From the NCBI GenBank assembly GCA_022072095.1, contig JAJVIJ010000014.1, forward strand, positions 1-64,000: a DNA stretch of 64,000 nt, written 5' to 3'. Both the position numbers and the translations under genes were made by a program. Under the pieces are notes generated by a model that ran no database searches, was not told the origin of the DNA, and worked only from the letters and a program-made list of their open reading frames with translations. This DNA is from Rhodocyclaceae bacterium (lineage in GTDB: Bacteria; Pseudomonadota; Gammaproteobacteria; Burkholderiales; Rhodocyclaceae). Below are positions 20,016-29,161 of this stretch, piece after piece. The first letter of the stretch is position 1. Each line of letters starts with the position of its first letter.

Positions 20016-20646
20016 TGAGCAGGAAAAAGTCGACGAGCTGCGCGCCTTCTGGAACACCTGGGGTAACCGCATCATCTGGGCGCTGGCGCTGGTACTGGCC
20101 ATCGTGGCCGGCTACTACGGCTGGGAGTTCTACCAGCGGCGACAGAGCGAGGAGGCCTCGGCCGTGTTCTTCACGCTGCAGAAAGCCACCGCCGACAAGG
20201 ACCTCGGGAAGGTCCGGCAATTGGCGGGCGAGCTGATCGAACATTACGGCCGCACCGATTATGCGGTTCTGGGCGCGTTCTACTCGGCGCGCGCGCACGC
20301 CGACGCAAAGGACTGGAAATCGGCCAAGGCGGTGCTCGGCTGGGCCGTCGAACACGCCTCGGACCGCGGCTTGGCGAACCTCGCGCGCTTGCGGCTCGCC
20401 TATGTGCTGGTCGAGGAAGGCGCGCTGGACGAGGCGCTGAAGCAGCTCGCCAGCGAACCGGAGCCGGCTTACGCCAGTCGCTTTCTCGATGCGAGGGGCG
20501 ACATCCTGATGATGCAGAACAAGCCCAAGGAGGCACGCGCGGCCTTTGAAGCGGCGCTCGCCAAGCTGGACAGTCAATCGGCGGAGAGTGCCCAGATCCG
20601 GGAAATCATCAAGTTCAAGCTCGATAGCCTCGACGGTGCGAGCTGA
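19996..20646 (+). CDS. yfgM: YfgM-like ancillary SecYEG translocon subunit (TPR protein)
   Basis: A 216-residue inner-membrane protein with a short cytoplasmic N-terminus, a single membrane helix (about 27-46: [21 protein letters not shown]) and periplasmic TPR-like helices. YfgM associates with SecYEG and the PpiD chaperone. The order hisS-yfgM-bamB-der is conserved in beta- and gammaproteobacteria. The start at 19996 has GAGG seven bases upstream; an ATG two codons earlier sits too close to that site. Confidence 0.9.
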   Translation: MAVLDHDEQEKVDELRAFWNTWGNRIIWALALVLAIVAGYYGWEFYQRRQSEEASAVFFTLQKATADKDLGKVRQLAGELIEHYGRTDYAVLGAFYSARAHADAKDWKSAKAVLGWAVEHASDRGLANLARLRLAYVLVEEGALDEALKQLASEPEPAYASRFLDARGDILMMQNKPKEARAAFEAALAKLDSQSAESAQIREIIKFKLDSLDGAS

Positions 20647-20647
20647 G

Positions 20648-21802
20648 ATGCCGGCCCGCTCCTTCGCCCTGCTCCTCGCCACCACGCTGCTGTGCGCCTG
20701 TTCGACGCTCAATAGCGCGGTCGATGCACTGAACCCATTCTCCGCCAGCTCGAGCAAGAGCAAGGCCGCGCCGCTCGTGCCGTTTGCACCCAGTGCCGAA
20801 CTGCGCGTGCTGTGGCAGTCAGCGGTCGGCGATTCCGGCGTGCACACGCTGGTCCCGGCCGTGGTCGGCAGCAGTGTCTACGCGGCCGCAAGCAACGGCA
20901 CCCTCACCCGCTTCGATGCCGGCCGTGAGGTCTGGCGGGCTACGGTCGGCAAGGCCATTACCGGCGCCGTCGGTGGCGATGGCGCCCATGTCGCCGTCGG
21001 CGGGCCGCGCGGCGAGGTCTATCTCTATGATGTCAACGGCAAGACACTCTGGAAGAGCCAGCTGTCGTCCGAAGTGCTCGCGCCGCCTCTGGTCACCGCA
21101 GAATCCGTGCTCGTGCGCAGCGGCGACCACCGCCTGCATGCGCTGTCACTGGCCAATGGCGAGCGCCAATGGCTGTATCAACGCCAGACTCCGCCGCTCG
21201 CCTTGCGCGCGACCTCGGGACTCACCCGAGCCAACAACACCGTGCTCGCCGGATTTCCCGGCGGCAAGCTGGTGGCGATCGACCTGAAGACCGGAGCGTT
21301 GCAGTGGGAAACGACCGTTGCACTGCCGCGCGGAGCCACCGAGCTCGAGCGCGTGGCCGACGTCGTCGGCACGCCGGCAGTCATCGGTAACGATGTCTGT
21401 GTCGTCGCGTATCAGGGGCGTGCCGGTTGTTTCGATCTGAGCAATGGTCGCCCGTACTGGTCGCGCGAGATGTCCAGCCTGGTCGGCGTCGCCGTCGATG
21501 GCCGCAACGTGTACATCGCCGACGATCGCGGAAACGTCCATGCGCTGGAGCGCTCCAGCGGCGCGAGCGTCTGGCGTCAGGACGCGCTCGCCTACCGTGG
21601 CCTGTCGCGACCGATCGTGGTCGGTGACCACGTTCTGGTCGGTGATGCCGAGGGGGTCGTGCATCTGCTCAAGCGCAGCAATGGCAGCCTGGCCGCCCGC
21701 CTGAGCCTGGACGGGCCGATCGCCGCGGATCCGCAGCCCTTCGGCGACGCCGTCGTGCTGCAAACGCGCCGCGGCAGCCTGTACGCGCTCGCGGCCCGCT
21801 GA
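20648..21802 (+). CDS. bamB: Outer membrane assembly lipoprotein BamB
   Basis: This 384-residue lipoprotein (signal peptide ending LLCAC, lipidated Cys18) is an eight-bladed PQQ-like propeller, visible as repeats such as [32 protein letters not shown] and [15 protein letters not shown]. BamB supports BamA in beta-barrel insertion. It begins one base after the yfgM stop and is followed by der after 13 bases. Confidence 0.94.
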   Translation: MPARSFALLLATTLLCACSTLNSAVDALNPFSASSSKSKAAPLVPFAPSAELRVLWQSAVGDSGVHTLVPAVVGSSVYAAASNGTLTRFDAGREVWRATVGKAITGAVGGDGAHVAVGGPRGEVYLYDVNGKTLWKSQLSSEVLAPPLVTAESVLVRSGDHRLHALSLANGERQWLYQRQTPPLALRATSGLTRANNTVLAGFPGGKLVAIDLKTGALQWETTVALPRGATELERVADVVGTPAVIGNDVCVVAYQGRAGCFDLSNGRPYWSREMSSLVGVAVDGRNVYIADDRGNVHALERSSGASVWRQDALAYRGLSRPIVVGDHVLVGDAEGVVHLLKRSNGSLAARLSLDGPIAADPQPFGDAVVLQTRRGSLYALAAR

Positions 21803-21815
21803 TCGCGTCTGTCCC

Positions 21816-23144
21816 ATGCTTCCAACCGTCGTCATCGTCGGTCGACCCAATGTCGGCAAATCGACACTGTTCAACCGCCTGACCCGCAGCCGGGACGCGC
21901 TGGTCGCCGATTTTCCCGGTCTGACGCGCGATCGGCACTACGGCCGCGGTCGCGGCGGACCGGTTCCCTATCTGGTCGTCGACACCGGCGGCTTCGAGCC
22001 CTCCGCCAAGGACGGCATCGTCAAGCATATGGCCGAGCAGGCCGAGCAGGCCATCGCCGAAGCCGATGTGCTGTTGTTTCTCGTGGACGGACGGGCCGGA
22101 CTCACTCCGCTGGACCAGGACATCGCCTCCCGGCTGCGCCGCACCGGCAAGCGCCTGCTGCTCGTGGTCAACAAGGCCGAGGGCATGCGTCGCGAGCTCG
22201 TCGCGTCCGAATTCCATGCGCTCGGCTGCGGCGATCCGCTGGTCATTTCGTCGGCCCACGGCGATGGCGTTCCTGCCTTGATGGAGGAGGCGCTCGCCGG
22301 ATTTGCGGCGCCCGATGCGAGCGATCAGGCTGATGAAAGAGGTCCGCGCATCGCCATCGTCGGGCGGCCGAACGTCGGCAAGTCGACACTGGTGAATGCG
22401 CTGCTCGGTGAAGAACGCGTCATCGCGTTCGATCAGGCTGGCACCACGCGCGATGCCATCGAAGTGCCGTTCGAACGGGATGGCCGGCCCTATACCCTGA
22501 TCGATACGGCCGGGCTGCGACGACGTGGCCGCGTGTTCGAGTCGATCGAGAAATTTTCGGTGATCAAGACACTGCAAGCGATCGAGCAGGCCAATGTCGT
22601 GGTGCTGGTGCTGGACGCCCGCCAGGACATCTCGGAGCAGGATGCACACATCGGTGCCTTCATCGTCGAAGCGGGTCGGGCGCTGGTGATCGCCGTAAAC
22701 AAGTGGGATGGCCTCGATCCACTGCGACGCGAAGACATCAAGCGCGACGTCTCGCGCAAACTCGCCTTTCTCGCGTTTGCCAACCTGCACCATGTCTCGG
22801 CTCTTCAGGGCTCTGGACTGGGCGCGCTGATGGCTTCCGTCGATCGAGCCTACGCGGCCGCGATGAGTCGGCTGCCGACGCCTCGCCTGACCCGGCTGCT
22901 GCAAGGCTTCGTCACCAAGCAATCGCCACCGCGCCATGGCATTTTTCGCCCCAAGCTGCGCTACGCCCACCAAGGCGGCATGAACCCGCCGCTGATCGTG
23001 ATCCACGGCAATGCGCTGGATCACATCTCGGATAGCTATCGCCGCTACCTCGAGAACAGCTTCATGGATGCGTTCAAGCTGCGCGGCACGCCGCTGCGCA
23101 TCCAGTTCAAGAACAGCCGCAACCCCTACGTCGACAGGCGTTAG
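21816..23144 (+). CDS. der: Ribosome biogenesis GTPase Der (EngA)
   Basis: Der is a tandem-GTPase needed for 50S maturation. The 442 residues show two complete G domains: G1 GRPNVGKST near residue 7 and again near 183, G3 DTGGF and DTAGL, G4 NKAE and NKWD. The C-terminal KH-like domain ends in NPYVDRR. It closes the housekeeping block; a hairpin follows at 23152-23170. Confidence 0.97.
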   Translation: MLPTVVIVGRPNVGKSTLFNRLTRSRDALVADFPGLTRDRHYGRGRGGPVPYLVVDTGGFEPSAKDGIVKHMAEQAEQAIAEADVLLFLVDGRAGLTPLDQDIASRLRRTGKRLLLVVNKAEGMRRELVASEFHALGCGDPLVISSAHGDGVPALMEEALAGFAAPDASDQADERGPRIAIVGRPNVGKSTLVNALLGEERVIAFDQAGTTRDAIEVPFERDGRPYTLIDTAGLRRRGRVFESIEKFSVIKTLQAIEQANVVVLVLDARQDISEQDAHIGAFIVEAGRALVIAVNKWDGLDPLRREDIKRDVSRKLAFLAFANLHHVSALQGSGLGALMASVDRAYAAAMSRLPTPRLTRLLQGFVTKQSPPRHGIFRPKLRYAHQGGMNPPLIVIHGNALDHISDSYRRYLENSFMDAFKLRGTPLRIQFKNSRNPYVDRR

Positions 23145-23151
23145 CGAATCC

Positions 23152-23170
23152 GAGCCCCTCGAGGGGGCTC
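23152..23170. terminator. Hairpin between convergent der and PEP-CTERM genes
   Basis: GAGCCCCTCGAGGGGGCTC folds into a 7-bp GC-rich stem directly after the der stop codon. No strong U tract follows on either strand, so it may be a weak bidirectional terminator for the two convergent genes. Confidence 0.5.
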
Positions 23171-23183
23171 CCGTGCAACGACA

Positions 23184-23729
23184 TCAGGATCGCACGCGGC
23201 GCTTGGAGATGACGCCGATCACCAACATGCCGGCCATCAGCAATAGATAGCTGTTTGGCTCGGGTATCAGCGTCAATATGCGCACATGATCGCCCGGGTC
23301 GCTCGCCGACCACAGTAATGCCAGCCGGCTCCCGCTATATCCCAGCTGATCGAGATCCTCCAAACCTGCACGGGCGGCATAGGAATAGGTCGTTCCCGGT
23401 TTTTCGAAGAACGAGGTCCCTTCGAGCCCGGGCTTGGTATCGAGTACCGCGACGATCGGTCTGCCGAAATCGATCAATGCGCCGACGAGTCCTCGCGTCG
23501 GCGGGTCGAAGAACACCAGCCAGCTTTGCAAGCTTCCTACCCGCTTCTCTTCGATCCAATAGAGCGCAGTGCTGTCTACAGCACCACTCCCCACCGGTTC
23601 CGAGAGCCCGTACTCCACGAAACTCAAGGAGTTGGGGAAGAGCAGTTCGGCCGCAGGATCTGCCCGGACGACACTTGACCAAATACCGATCAGTGAAATG
23701 AAAAGCACGCTGGCTAGCTTGCTGAGCAC
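23184..23729 (-). CDS. PEP-CTERM sorting-domain secreted protein
   Basis: The protein has a Sec signal peptide (SVLFISLIGIWSSVVRADP) and a C-terminal PEP-CTERM tail: PEPNSYLLLMAGMLVIGV followed by SKRRVRS, that is the Pro-Glu-Pro motif, one membrane helix and a basic end. Such tails are processed by exosortase (EpsH) and the cargo often goes to the exopolysaccharide surface. The middle region is unfamiliar. I prefer the GTG at 23729, which has AAGGGG seven bases upstream; an in-frame ATG at 23753 is an alternative. No exosortase gene lies in the window. Confidence 0.75.
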   Translation of the reverse strand: MLSKLASVLFISLIGIWSSVVRADPAAELLFPNSLSFVEYGLSEPVGSGAVDSTALYWIEEKRVGSLQSWLVFFDPPTRGLVGALIDFGRPIVAVLDTKPGLEGTSFFEKPGTTYSYAARAGLEDLDQLGYSGSRLALLWSASDPGDHVRILTLIPEPNSYLLLMAGMLVIGVISKRRVRS

Positions 23730-23786
23730 GATAGTCCCCTTCGAAAAGACCATTCGAGAAGGCCACCCGACGCTGCGACGCAACAT

Positions 23787-24079
23787 TCAGGTGGGCCGTT
23801 GCACGTACTTGCGTTTGCAAGCTGTGCTCAGCAGAATCCATGCCAGGAAAGACACGAACCATAATACTATTTATTATTCAATTTACTACGATGACTATAT
23901 CGCGTAACACATGAAGTTATGTGGCAGAGTTTTCGCTGTGCGCGCACCGCATGGGTGGATAGACCGCTTGGGCGCACCAGGTTGACGCACTGCACCATGT
24001 GGCGTTGAAATCTGACTGTGGTGAAAGCGCAGCCAGATTTGACCCGATGACCGCCCGCGATAACCCCGGCACCCTCGGT
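23787..24079. other. Intergenic region, AT-rich promoter patch
   Basis: No gene was recognised. The stretch 23862-23910 is strongly AT-rich and probably holds the minus-strand promoter of the PEP-CTERM gene. The leader contains an inverted pair, GGCCACC near 23761 and GGTGGGCC near 23791, that could form a hairpin in the mRNA. Confidence 0.3.
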
Positions 24080-25240
24080 TCAGCGTCGCTGGTCGAAGCG
24101 CCTGCCGACCAGTTCGGCCGCGATATTGGTCTTCTGGATGTCGATCGTGCCGCCGCCGATACCCCAGGCGAACGAATCACGCAGGCGTTGTTCCATGCCG
24201 TAATCCTTGTTGATGCCGTAACCGCCCATCAACTGCACGCCATTCGCACAAACTTCGCGGGACGTTTCGTTGGCGTAGCACTTGGCGATCGAGATATCGC
24301 GTAGCGAGGGGATGCCCGCGGAGGCATTGGCCGCGGCCCGATAGAGCAGCAGGCGCGCCGCCTCGACGCGCATGGCCATGTCGGCGAGGCGCATCTGCAC
24401 GGCCTGAAATTCGATGATCGGCTTGCCGAACTGCTTGCGTTCCTGGACATACTGCACCGCGTATTCGAGTGCCCCGGCAGCACCGCCCACCGCCATCGTC
24501 GTGTTGCCGCAGCGCTCCACGCTGAACGTCGTCATCAGGTCCTTGAACTTGCCCACCGGCACGACGATGTTCTCGGCCGGGACCTCGACGTTGTCGAAGA
24601 AGATGTCTCGACTCGGCACACCGCGCATGCTCATCAGCCGCTCGCGCTTGCCGAAGCTCATCCCGGGCGTGCCGAGTTCGAGGTAAATCGCACCGACGCC
24701 GGCCGCTCCCGGCTTGTCCGCCATGCGGCAATAGAGCAGATAGCCGCCCGAATGCCCGGCCCCCGAGCACCAGCGCTTCTGGCCATTGATGACGACCTTG
24801 TCGCCGCGGATCTCTCCGCGCGTCGTGAGATCGGTCATCGCACTTCCGGCCTCGGGCTCGGACATCGTCACCGCCACGATCAGCTCACCCGCACAGACGC
24901 GCGGCAACACCCGGCGTTTGATCGCCTCGGACGCGCAGTGCAGAATGCTCTGCGAGGGACCGAAACAGGACTCGAACACCGGAAAGGCCACGGCCGGGGA
25001 AATCTGCGCCAGTTCCTCCAGCACCAGCACCGCATCAAACGTCGTCAGCCCGAGGCCGCCATACTCCTGCGGGATATTCACTCCAAGAAAACCCATCTCC
25101 CCGAGGCGACGCCGACAGGCATCCGACATCGGCTCATCGGTTTCCTCCATCTCCTTCGCGACGGAAACCAGTTCCTGGCGAGCAAATTTTCTGGCGGTCT
25201 CCTTGAGTTGCCGCTGCTCTTCGGTCAGATTGAAATTCAT
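24080..25240 (-). CDS. Acyl-CoA dehydrogenase
   Basis: A full-length (386 residues) FAD-dependent acyl-CoA dehydrogenase. Signatures: VTMSEPEAGSAMTD-type FAD loop near residue 128, RWCSGAGHSGGYLLYC, ERCGNTTMAVGGAAGALEYAVQYVQERKQFGKPI near 235-270, and LMGGYGINKDYGMEQRLRD near 345, close to where most family members carry the catalytic Glu. It would introduce an alpha-beta double bond in an acyl-CoA. It is transcribed alone, beside the catabolic locus to its right, and could act in the same pathway. Confidence 0.9.
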   Translation of the reverse strand: MNFNLTEEQRQLKETARKFARQELVSVAKEMEETDEPMSDACRRRLGEMGFLGVNIPQEYGGLGLTTFDAVLVLEELAQISPAVAFPVFESCFGPSQSILHCASEAIKRRVLPRVCAGELIVAVTMSEPEAGSAMTDLTTRGEIRGDKVVINGQKRWCSGAGHSGGYLLYCRMADKPGAAGVGAIYLELGTPGMSFGKRERLMSMRGVPSRDIFFDNVEVPAENIVVPVGKFKDLMTTFSVERCGNTTMAVGGAAGALEYAVQYVQERKQFGKPIIEFQAVQMRLADMAMRVEAARLLLYRAAANASAGIPSLRDISIAKCYANETSREVCANGVQLMGGYGINKDYGMEQRLRDSFAWGIGGGTIDIQKTNIAAELVGRRFDQRR

Positions 25241-25510
25241 GGGGTCTCCTCTCGTTTTGCATAGTTGACTTTAGGGCCACACGGAGTCTACAGGAACGGC
25301 GCTGCACTGAAATGTGCCCGGCTTCCATGGCCAAGAACAAGAGAGGGAGCGGCCTCTTCTGCGCCTCGTCCATATTGATTAGAACTTCAGATCAATGCTG
25401 CTCAATATTGAAACAATATGTGACGTGTTCCCTGCTAACCTGAAACCAACGTTGACATAGATCAATGAGCTATCCATTGAACCGACTCCGGCCCCGTGGA
25501 GGCCCGTTGG
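25241..25510. promoter_or_regulatory. Upstream region of the acyl-CoA dehydrogenase gene
   Basis: The 270 bases hold no gene. Two CAATAT repeats five bases apart around 25409-25426, the first forming the palindrome CAATATTG, could be regulator-binding sites for the minus-strand dehydrogenase gene. Composition shifts from GC-rich to AT-rich at about 25370, the left margin of the AT-rich island. Confidence 0.3.
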
Positions 25511-25822
25511 TTATGTCGGGCTGGGATGACCTGACACGATGGTAGTTTGCGTCGGCTTTCGACCGGCGGGAATGTATCCGATGGAATCCAGCAACCAATG
25601 ATGCTTGAGCCAAGCCACCCACGCCAGCGTCGCCAGTTCGAACGACCTCCGGGTCTTCCATGGTGTCCGGCGAAGGATCACTTCTGGCTTGTAGACGCTA
25701 TTGATCTTCTTGGCCAACGCACTGTCGTAACAACCTCCGCGGCTACCGACCGACGTTTCGATGTTCGCTTTAGCAAGCTTTCCCCCGTAGCGGACCGACA
25801 CATGCTGCGACCCTCGTTGATC
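25511..25822 (-). pseudogene. IS3-family transposase (OrfB) C-terminal remnant
   Basis: On the minus strand, 25822 downward reads DQRGSQHVSVRYGGKLAKA, then SVGSRGGCYDSALAKKIN, then a WVAWLKHHWLLDSIGYIP end, which is the last 100 or so residues of an IS3-family DDE transposase. The position that should be the catalytic Glu (usually DNALAE) is Lys here, the N-terminal catalytic core is absent, and the very end is out of frame. The piece is dead and marks the left border of the AT-rich island. Confidence 0.8.
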
Positions 25823-25902
25823 TGCGGATATATCAACATCAACACTTATTCAACACTTATCACAAGATTTCCATATGGAATAGGATACTAAGAAAGATAA
25901 CT

Positions 25903-27111
25903 ATGCCACTAGCACCCAAACCGTTGGATGGTATTCTCGTTTTGGACGTTGCGACAATGATTGCTGGCCCGTTTTGCGCAACCATCCTCGGAGAATTTGG
26001 CGCACAAGTAATAAAAATCGAAATGCCCGGCACTGGCGACCCATTACGTAGATATGGAACCATAAGCAATAAAGGGGCTAGTTTTTCATGGCTGAGCGAC
26101 AGCCGAAACAAAAAATCGATAACACTCGACCTTCACAAAGAAAAAGGAAAGGAAATATTAAAAAAGCTAATAGCTAAAACGGATATCATGATCGAAAATT
26201 TTCGCCCCGGAACACTTGAACGATGGGGGCTTGGTTATGATGAAGTCCTAAAAAAAATAAAACACGATCTACTATTAATAAGAATATCCGCTTACGGCCA
26301 GAACGGCCCCTACCGCGATCGCCCTGGCTTCGCGCGCCTCGCCCATGGATTCTCCGGGATATCTCATTTGACTGGCACGCCTGATGGACCGCCACTAGTT
26401 CCCGGTGCGATTGCCTTAGCCGACTACTTATCTGGGTTATATGGGGCGGTCGGCGCCCTGATGTCTTTCATCGCGCGTTCTCGATATGGAATTGGTCAGC
26501 AGGCGGACGTCACACTATATGAGAGCGTCCTGAGAATACTCGATGAAATGATCCCCCTATACTCGGTTGAAGGGCATATTCAGGAGCGAATGGGCATGGA
26601 AGCTCCGAAAATCGTTCCGCATAACCACTATCGAGCACAAGATGGAAAATGGGTAGCGATCGCATGCACTATAGACAAGATGTTTGAGCGCCTCGCCATT
26701 GTGATGAAGAAGCCTGAGCTTCTTAACCCAAATAAATTCGCAACCATGGCACAACGAATTTCAGGTCGTGAAGAAGTCAATCGAATTGTGGGTGAATGGG
26801 TCTCCAGCATGCCTCGAGACAAAATAATTAATCTGTGTTTAGAAGGAGAGGTACCGGCTGGACCGATTTACAATGTTGCCGACATTTTCGAAGACGAACA
26901 TTACAAGGCACGTGAAACCTTACTGAATGTCCAAGACAACACGTTAGGTCATATTACCGTTCCCAATGTATTTCCGAAGCTATCGGAGACACCAGGTTCA
27001 GTAGACACATTGGGACCTCAATTGGGTGAGCACAATTATGAAATATATAGGGACATGCTTGGATACTCAAACCATGAAATCCAGTTGCTTATGGACGATA
27101 AAGTAATCTGA
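25903..27111 (+). CDS. CaiB/BaiF-family CoA-transferase (AT-rich copy)
   Basis: A 402-residue class III CoA-transferase, which moves CoA between carboxylic acids by a mixed-anhydride route. The catalytic aspartate is Asp174 in ALADYLSGLYG; the family opening (VLDVATMIAGPFCATILGEFGAQVIKIE) and ENFRPGTLERWGLGY are intact. It is clearly paralogous to the protein at 35811-37010, even to a shared tail motif (P-LSETPG), but its codon use is much more AT-rich. It heads a plus-strand set with a receptor, a dioxygenase and an amidohydrolase. The acyl substrate is unknown. Confidence 0.9.
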   Translation: MPLAPKPLDGILVLDVATMIAGPFCATILGEFGAQVIKIEMPGTGDPLRRYGTISNKGASFSWLSDSRNKKSITLDLHKEKGKEILKKLIAKTDIMIENFRPGTLERWGLGYDEVLKKIKHDLLLIRISAYGQNGPYRDRPGFARLAHGFSGISHLTGTPDGPPLVPGAIALADYLSGLYGAVGALMSFIARSRYGIGQQADVTLYESVLRILDEMIPLYSVEGHIQERMGMEAPKIVPHNHYRAQDGKWVAIACTIDKMFERLAIVMKKPELLNPNKFATMAQRISGREEVNRIVGEWVSSMPRDKIINLCLEGEVPAGPIYNVADIFEDEHYKARETLLNVQDNTLGHITVPNVFPKLSETPGSVDTLGPQLGEHNYEIYRDMLGYSNHEIQLLMDDKVI

Positions 27112-27176
27112 CTTATGGACATGATGATTTATATAATAATAACAAAATAGAATATTCGATACCAACAGGAGACATT

Positions 27177-28154
27177 ATGGCAACCGATCGTATATTGCGC
27201 ACATTATCTATTTTGTGTGCTGTTATGTTTCACATCGCTCCAGGTAAGGTGAGCGCGCAAACATATCCAAATAAGCCAATTCGCTTCATTGTTACCCAGG
27301 CCGCGGGAGGAACGTCTGATGTGATTGCGCGCGCATTCGCGCAAAAATTAAGCGAGTTTTTAGGGCAACAGGTCGTGGTCGACAATAGGCCCGGGGCAAA
27401 CGGCATTATTGGCGCCGAGGTTGTCCTGAAGTCTCCGCCGGATGGCTATACCTTGCTGTTCGGTAGTAGCCCGATCCTCGCTATTAATCCGGCTTTATAC
27501 AAAAAATTACCTTATGATCCAGTATCCGATTTTAGCCATATAGCGATGATGGGAAAAGCATTTTACGCTGTATTGGCTCCGTTGGGATCTAACGTAAAAT
27601 CAATTGGTGACTTTATTCAATCAGCAAAAACTAAACCATTTCAGCTTAATTATGGATCAGGAAGTAGCGGAGCTCGCGCAAATATCGAAATGTTCCTTGC
27701 AGCGGCTGGGATAAAGGTTACGCATGTTCCATATAAAAGCAATACTCAAGCCCTATCCGATTTGCTCGCGAATCGACTCGATTTGCTTTTTGAGGCGACG
27801 GTTACGGCAGCCCCTCACATAAAATCTGGAAAGGTTAAGGCATTAGCCGTAACCAGTACGAGGCGATTGCCGCAATTCCCGGATTTGCCGACGGTCTCGG
27901 AATCTGGCGTCCCAGGCTATGAATATACAGCATGGGTATCTCTCGCTGCTCCTGCTGGTCTTCCAAAAGACGTACAAAAGCGGCTTTCTGAAGAAACCGA
28001 AAAGGTAATAGGTTCGCCGGAAATCGTTGAGCGTTTCAGAGGGATGGGATTCGAGCCAGAGTATTTGAACGGAGATCAAACATTGAAGCTACTAAGATCA
28101 GATATTGATAATTATAAAAAAGCTGTTCGTGATGCGGGAATTCATCAAGAATAA
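27177..28154 (+). CDS. Bug-family (TctC-like) periplasmic substrate-binding protein
   Basis: The 325 residues begin with a signal peptide (LSILCAVMFHIAPGKVSAQ) and the mature N-terminus TYPNKPIRFIVTQAAGGTSD typical of Bug receptors; VDNRPGANGIIGAE and YKSNTQALSDLLANRLDLLFE follow. It should bind a carboxylate for import. No tctAB permease genes accompany it, so it is an orphan receptor that must use a remote permease, perhaps the tctBA at 12 kb. AGGAGACATT precedes the ATG. AT-rich codon use matches its neighbours. Confidence 0.9.
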   Translation: MATDRILRTLSILCAVMFHIAPGKVSAQTYPNKPIRFIVTQAAGGTSDVIARAFAQKLSEFLGQQVVVDNRPGANGIIGAEVVLKSPPDGYTLLFGSSPILAINPALYKKLPYDPVSDFSHIAMMGKAFYAVLAPLGSNVKSIGDFIQSAKTKPFQLNYGSGSSGARANIEMFLAAAGIKVTHVPYKSNTQALSDLLANRLDLLFEATVTAAPHIKSGKVKALAVTSTRRLPQFPDLPTVSESGVPGYEYTAWVSLAAPAGLPKDVQKRLSEETEKVIGSPEIVERFRGMGFEPEYLNGDQTLKLLRSDIDNYKKAVRDAGIHQE

Positions 28155-28191
28155 TGATTCTTATATTTTGTTGAATTAAACATAATTGGAC

Positions 28192-29103
28192 ATGAAGATG
28201 AATATTAAGCCATTAACCAGTGCTTTAGGTGCAGAAATCACCGATATAGATCTAGCGGTGCCGATGGCAGAGGATGACTGGGCGACCTTGTACAAGGCGT
28301 GGCTCGATCACCTTGTTTTGGTATTCCCGGATCAACATCTAAACCCAGAGCAGCAAATTGCATTTGCTAGAAGATTCGGTCCTTTGGATGACCATCACGA
28401 GGACCCAACCTATCGCCTTCCTGGATATCCAGAAATTTACCAGATCGGGAATTTCATCCATAACGGAGAAATGGCCAAAACAAAGGATACCGGACGAAAA
28501 TGGCACTCTGACCATTCTTATACTACGAGGCCTACGCTCATCAGTATGCTTTATTGTAAGAAAATTCCTCCTGTAGGTGGTAGTACGATGTTCTCAAGCA
28601 CTTACATGGCCTACGACACCTTGTCCGAGAAAATGAAGTCCATGTTGGAAGGACTTGAAGTTGTGCATGATTTCAGAAACTTTTTGTCACCATCATTTTT
28701 CTGGAAACCTAAGGTGAAAGATTTTTCATCTATTAAAGAACGATTTCCTCCTGTAGTTCACCCATTAGTCCGAACTCATCCAGAAACAGGAAAAAAAGTA
28801 TTATATATGAGTGAAGGTAACATGTCGTCCATTGTCGACTTAACTGACGATGAAAGCAGATGTTTGCTCGATTTTCTATTTATGCATGCGAAACGCCCGG
28901 AGTTTACCTACCGCCACTTTTATAAGGTCAATGATCTGGTGTTTTGGGACAATCGCTGCGTACAACACTATGCAACAGCAGATTATTCACATGATGCGAA
29001 CAATCCACGCCATATGTTTCGGTTAACTGTCTTAGGTCAGCGATCAGGGCGGTTATTGGAGGATCTTCGAATAGTCGAGCCGGTTCAAACCGCCGCATCT
29101 TAG
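28192..29103 (+). CDS. TauD/TfdA-family 2-oxoglutarate-dependent dioxygenase
   Basis: At 303 residues the protein has the non-haem iron facial triad of this family: His105 and Asp107 in KWHSDHSY and the distal His259 in CVQHYA, with the 2-oxoglutarate-binding Arg in PRHMFRLTV. Members hydroxylate a carbon next to a heteroatom so that sulfonate, phenoxy or amine bonds break. Starts are possible at 28186 (TTG), 28192 and 28198 (ATG); none has a strong ribosome site. Its substrate is probably the compound imported or processed by the flanking genes. Confidence 0.9.
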   Translation: MKMNIKPLTSALGAEITDIDLAVPMAEDDWATLYKAWLDHLVLVFPDQHLNPEQQIAFARRFGPLDDHHEDPTYRLPGYPEIYQIGNFIHNGEMAKTKDTGRKWHSDHSYTTRPTLISMLYCKKIPPVGGSTMFSSTYMAYDTLSEKMKSMLEGLEVVHDFRNFLSPSFFWKPKVKDFSSIKERFPPVVHPLVRTHPETGKKVLYMSEGNMSSIVDLTDDESRCLLDFLFMHAKRPEFTYRHFYKVNDLVFWDNRCVQHYATADYSHDANNPRHMFRLTVLGQRSGRLLEDLRIVEPVQTAAS

Positions 29104-29161
29104 CGGTGGTAGCCTGGTTGCTACTTGTCAGGTTTGGACATTGACGGTTTATTTGGGGTAT

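Noticed and set aside
21669-23024. Minus-strand open frame of 451 codons
   Set aside because: Antisense to bamB and der; composition is shadow-like.
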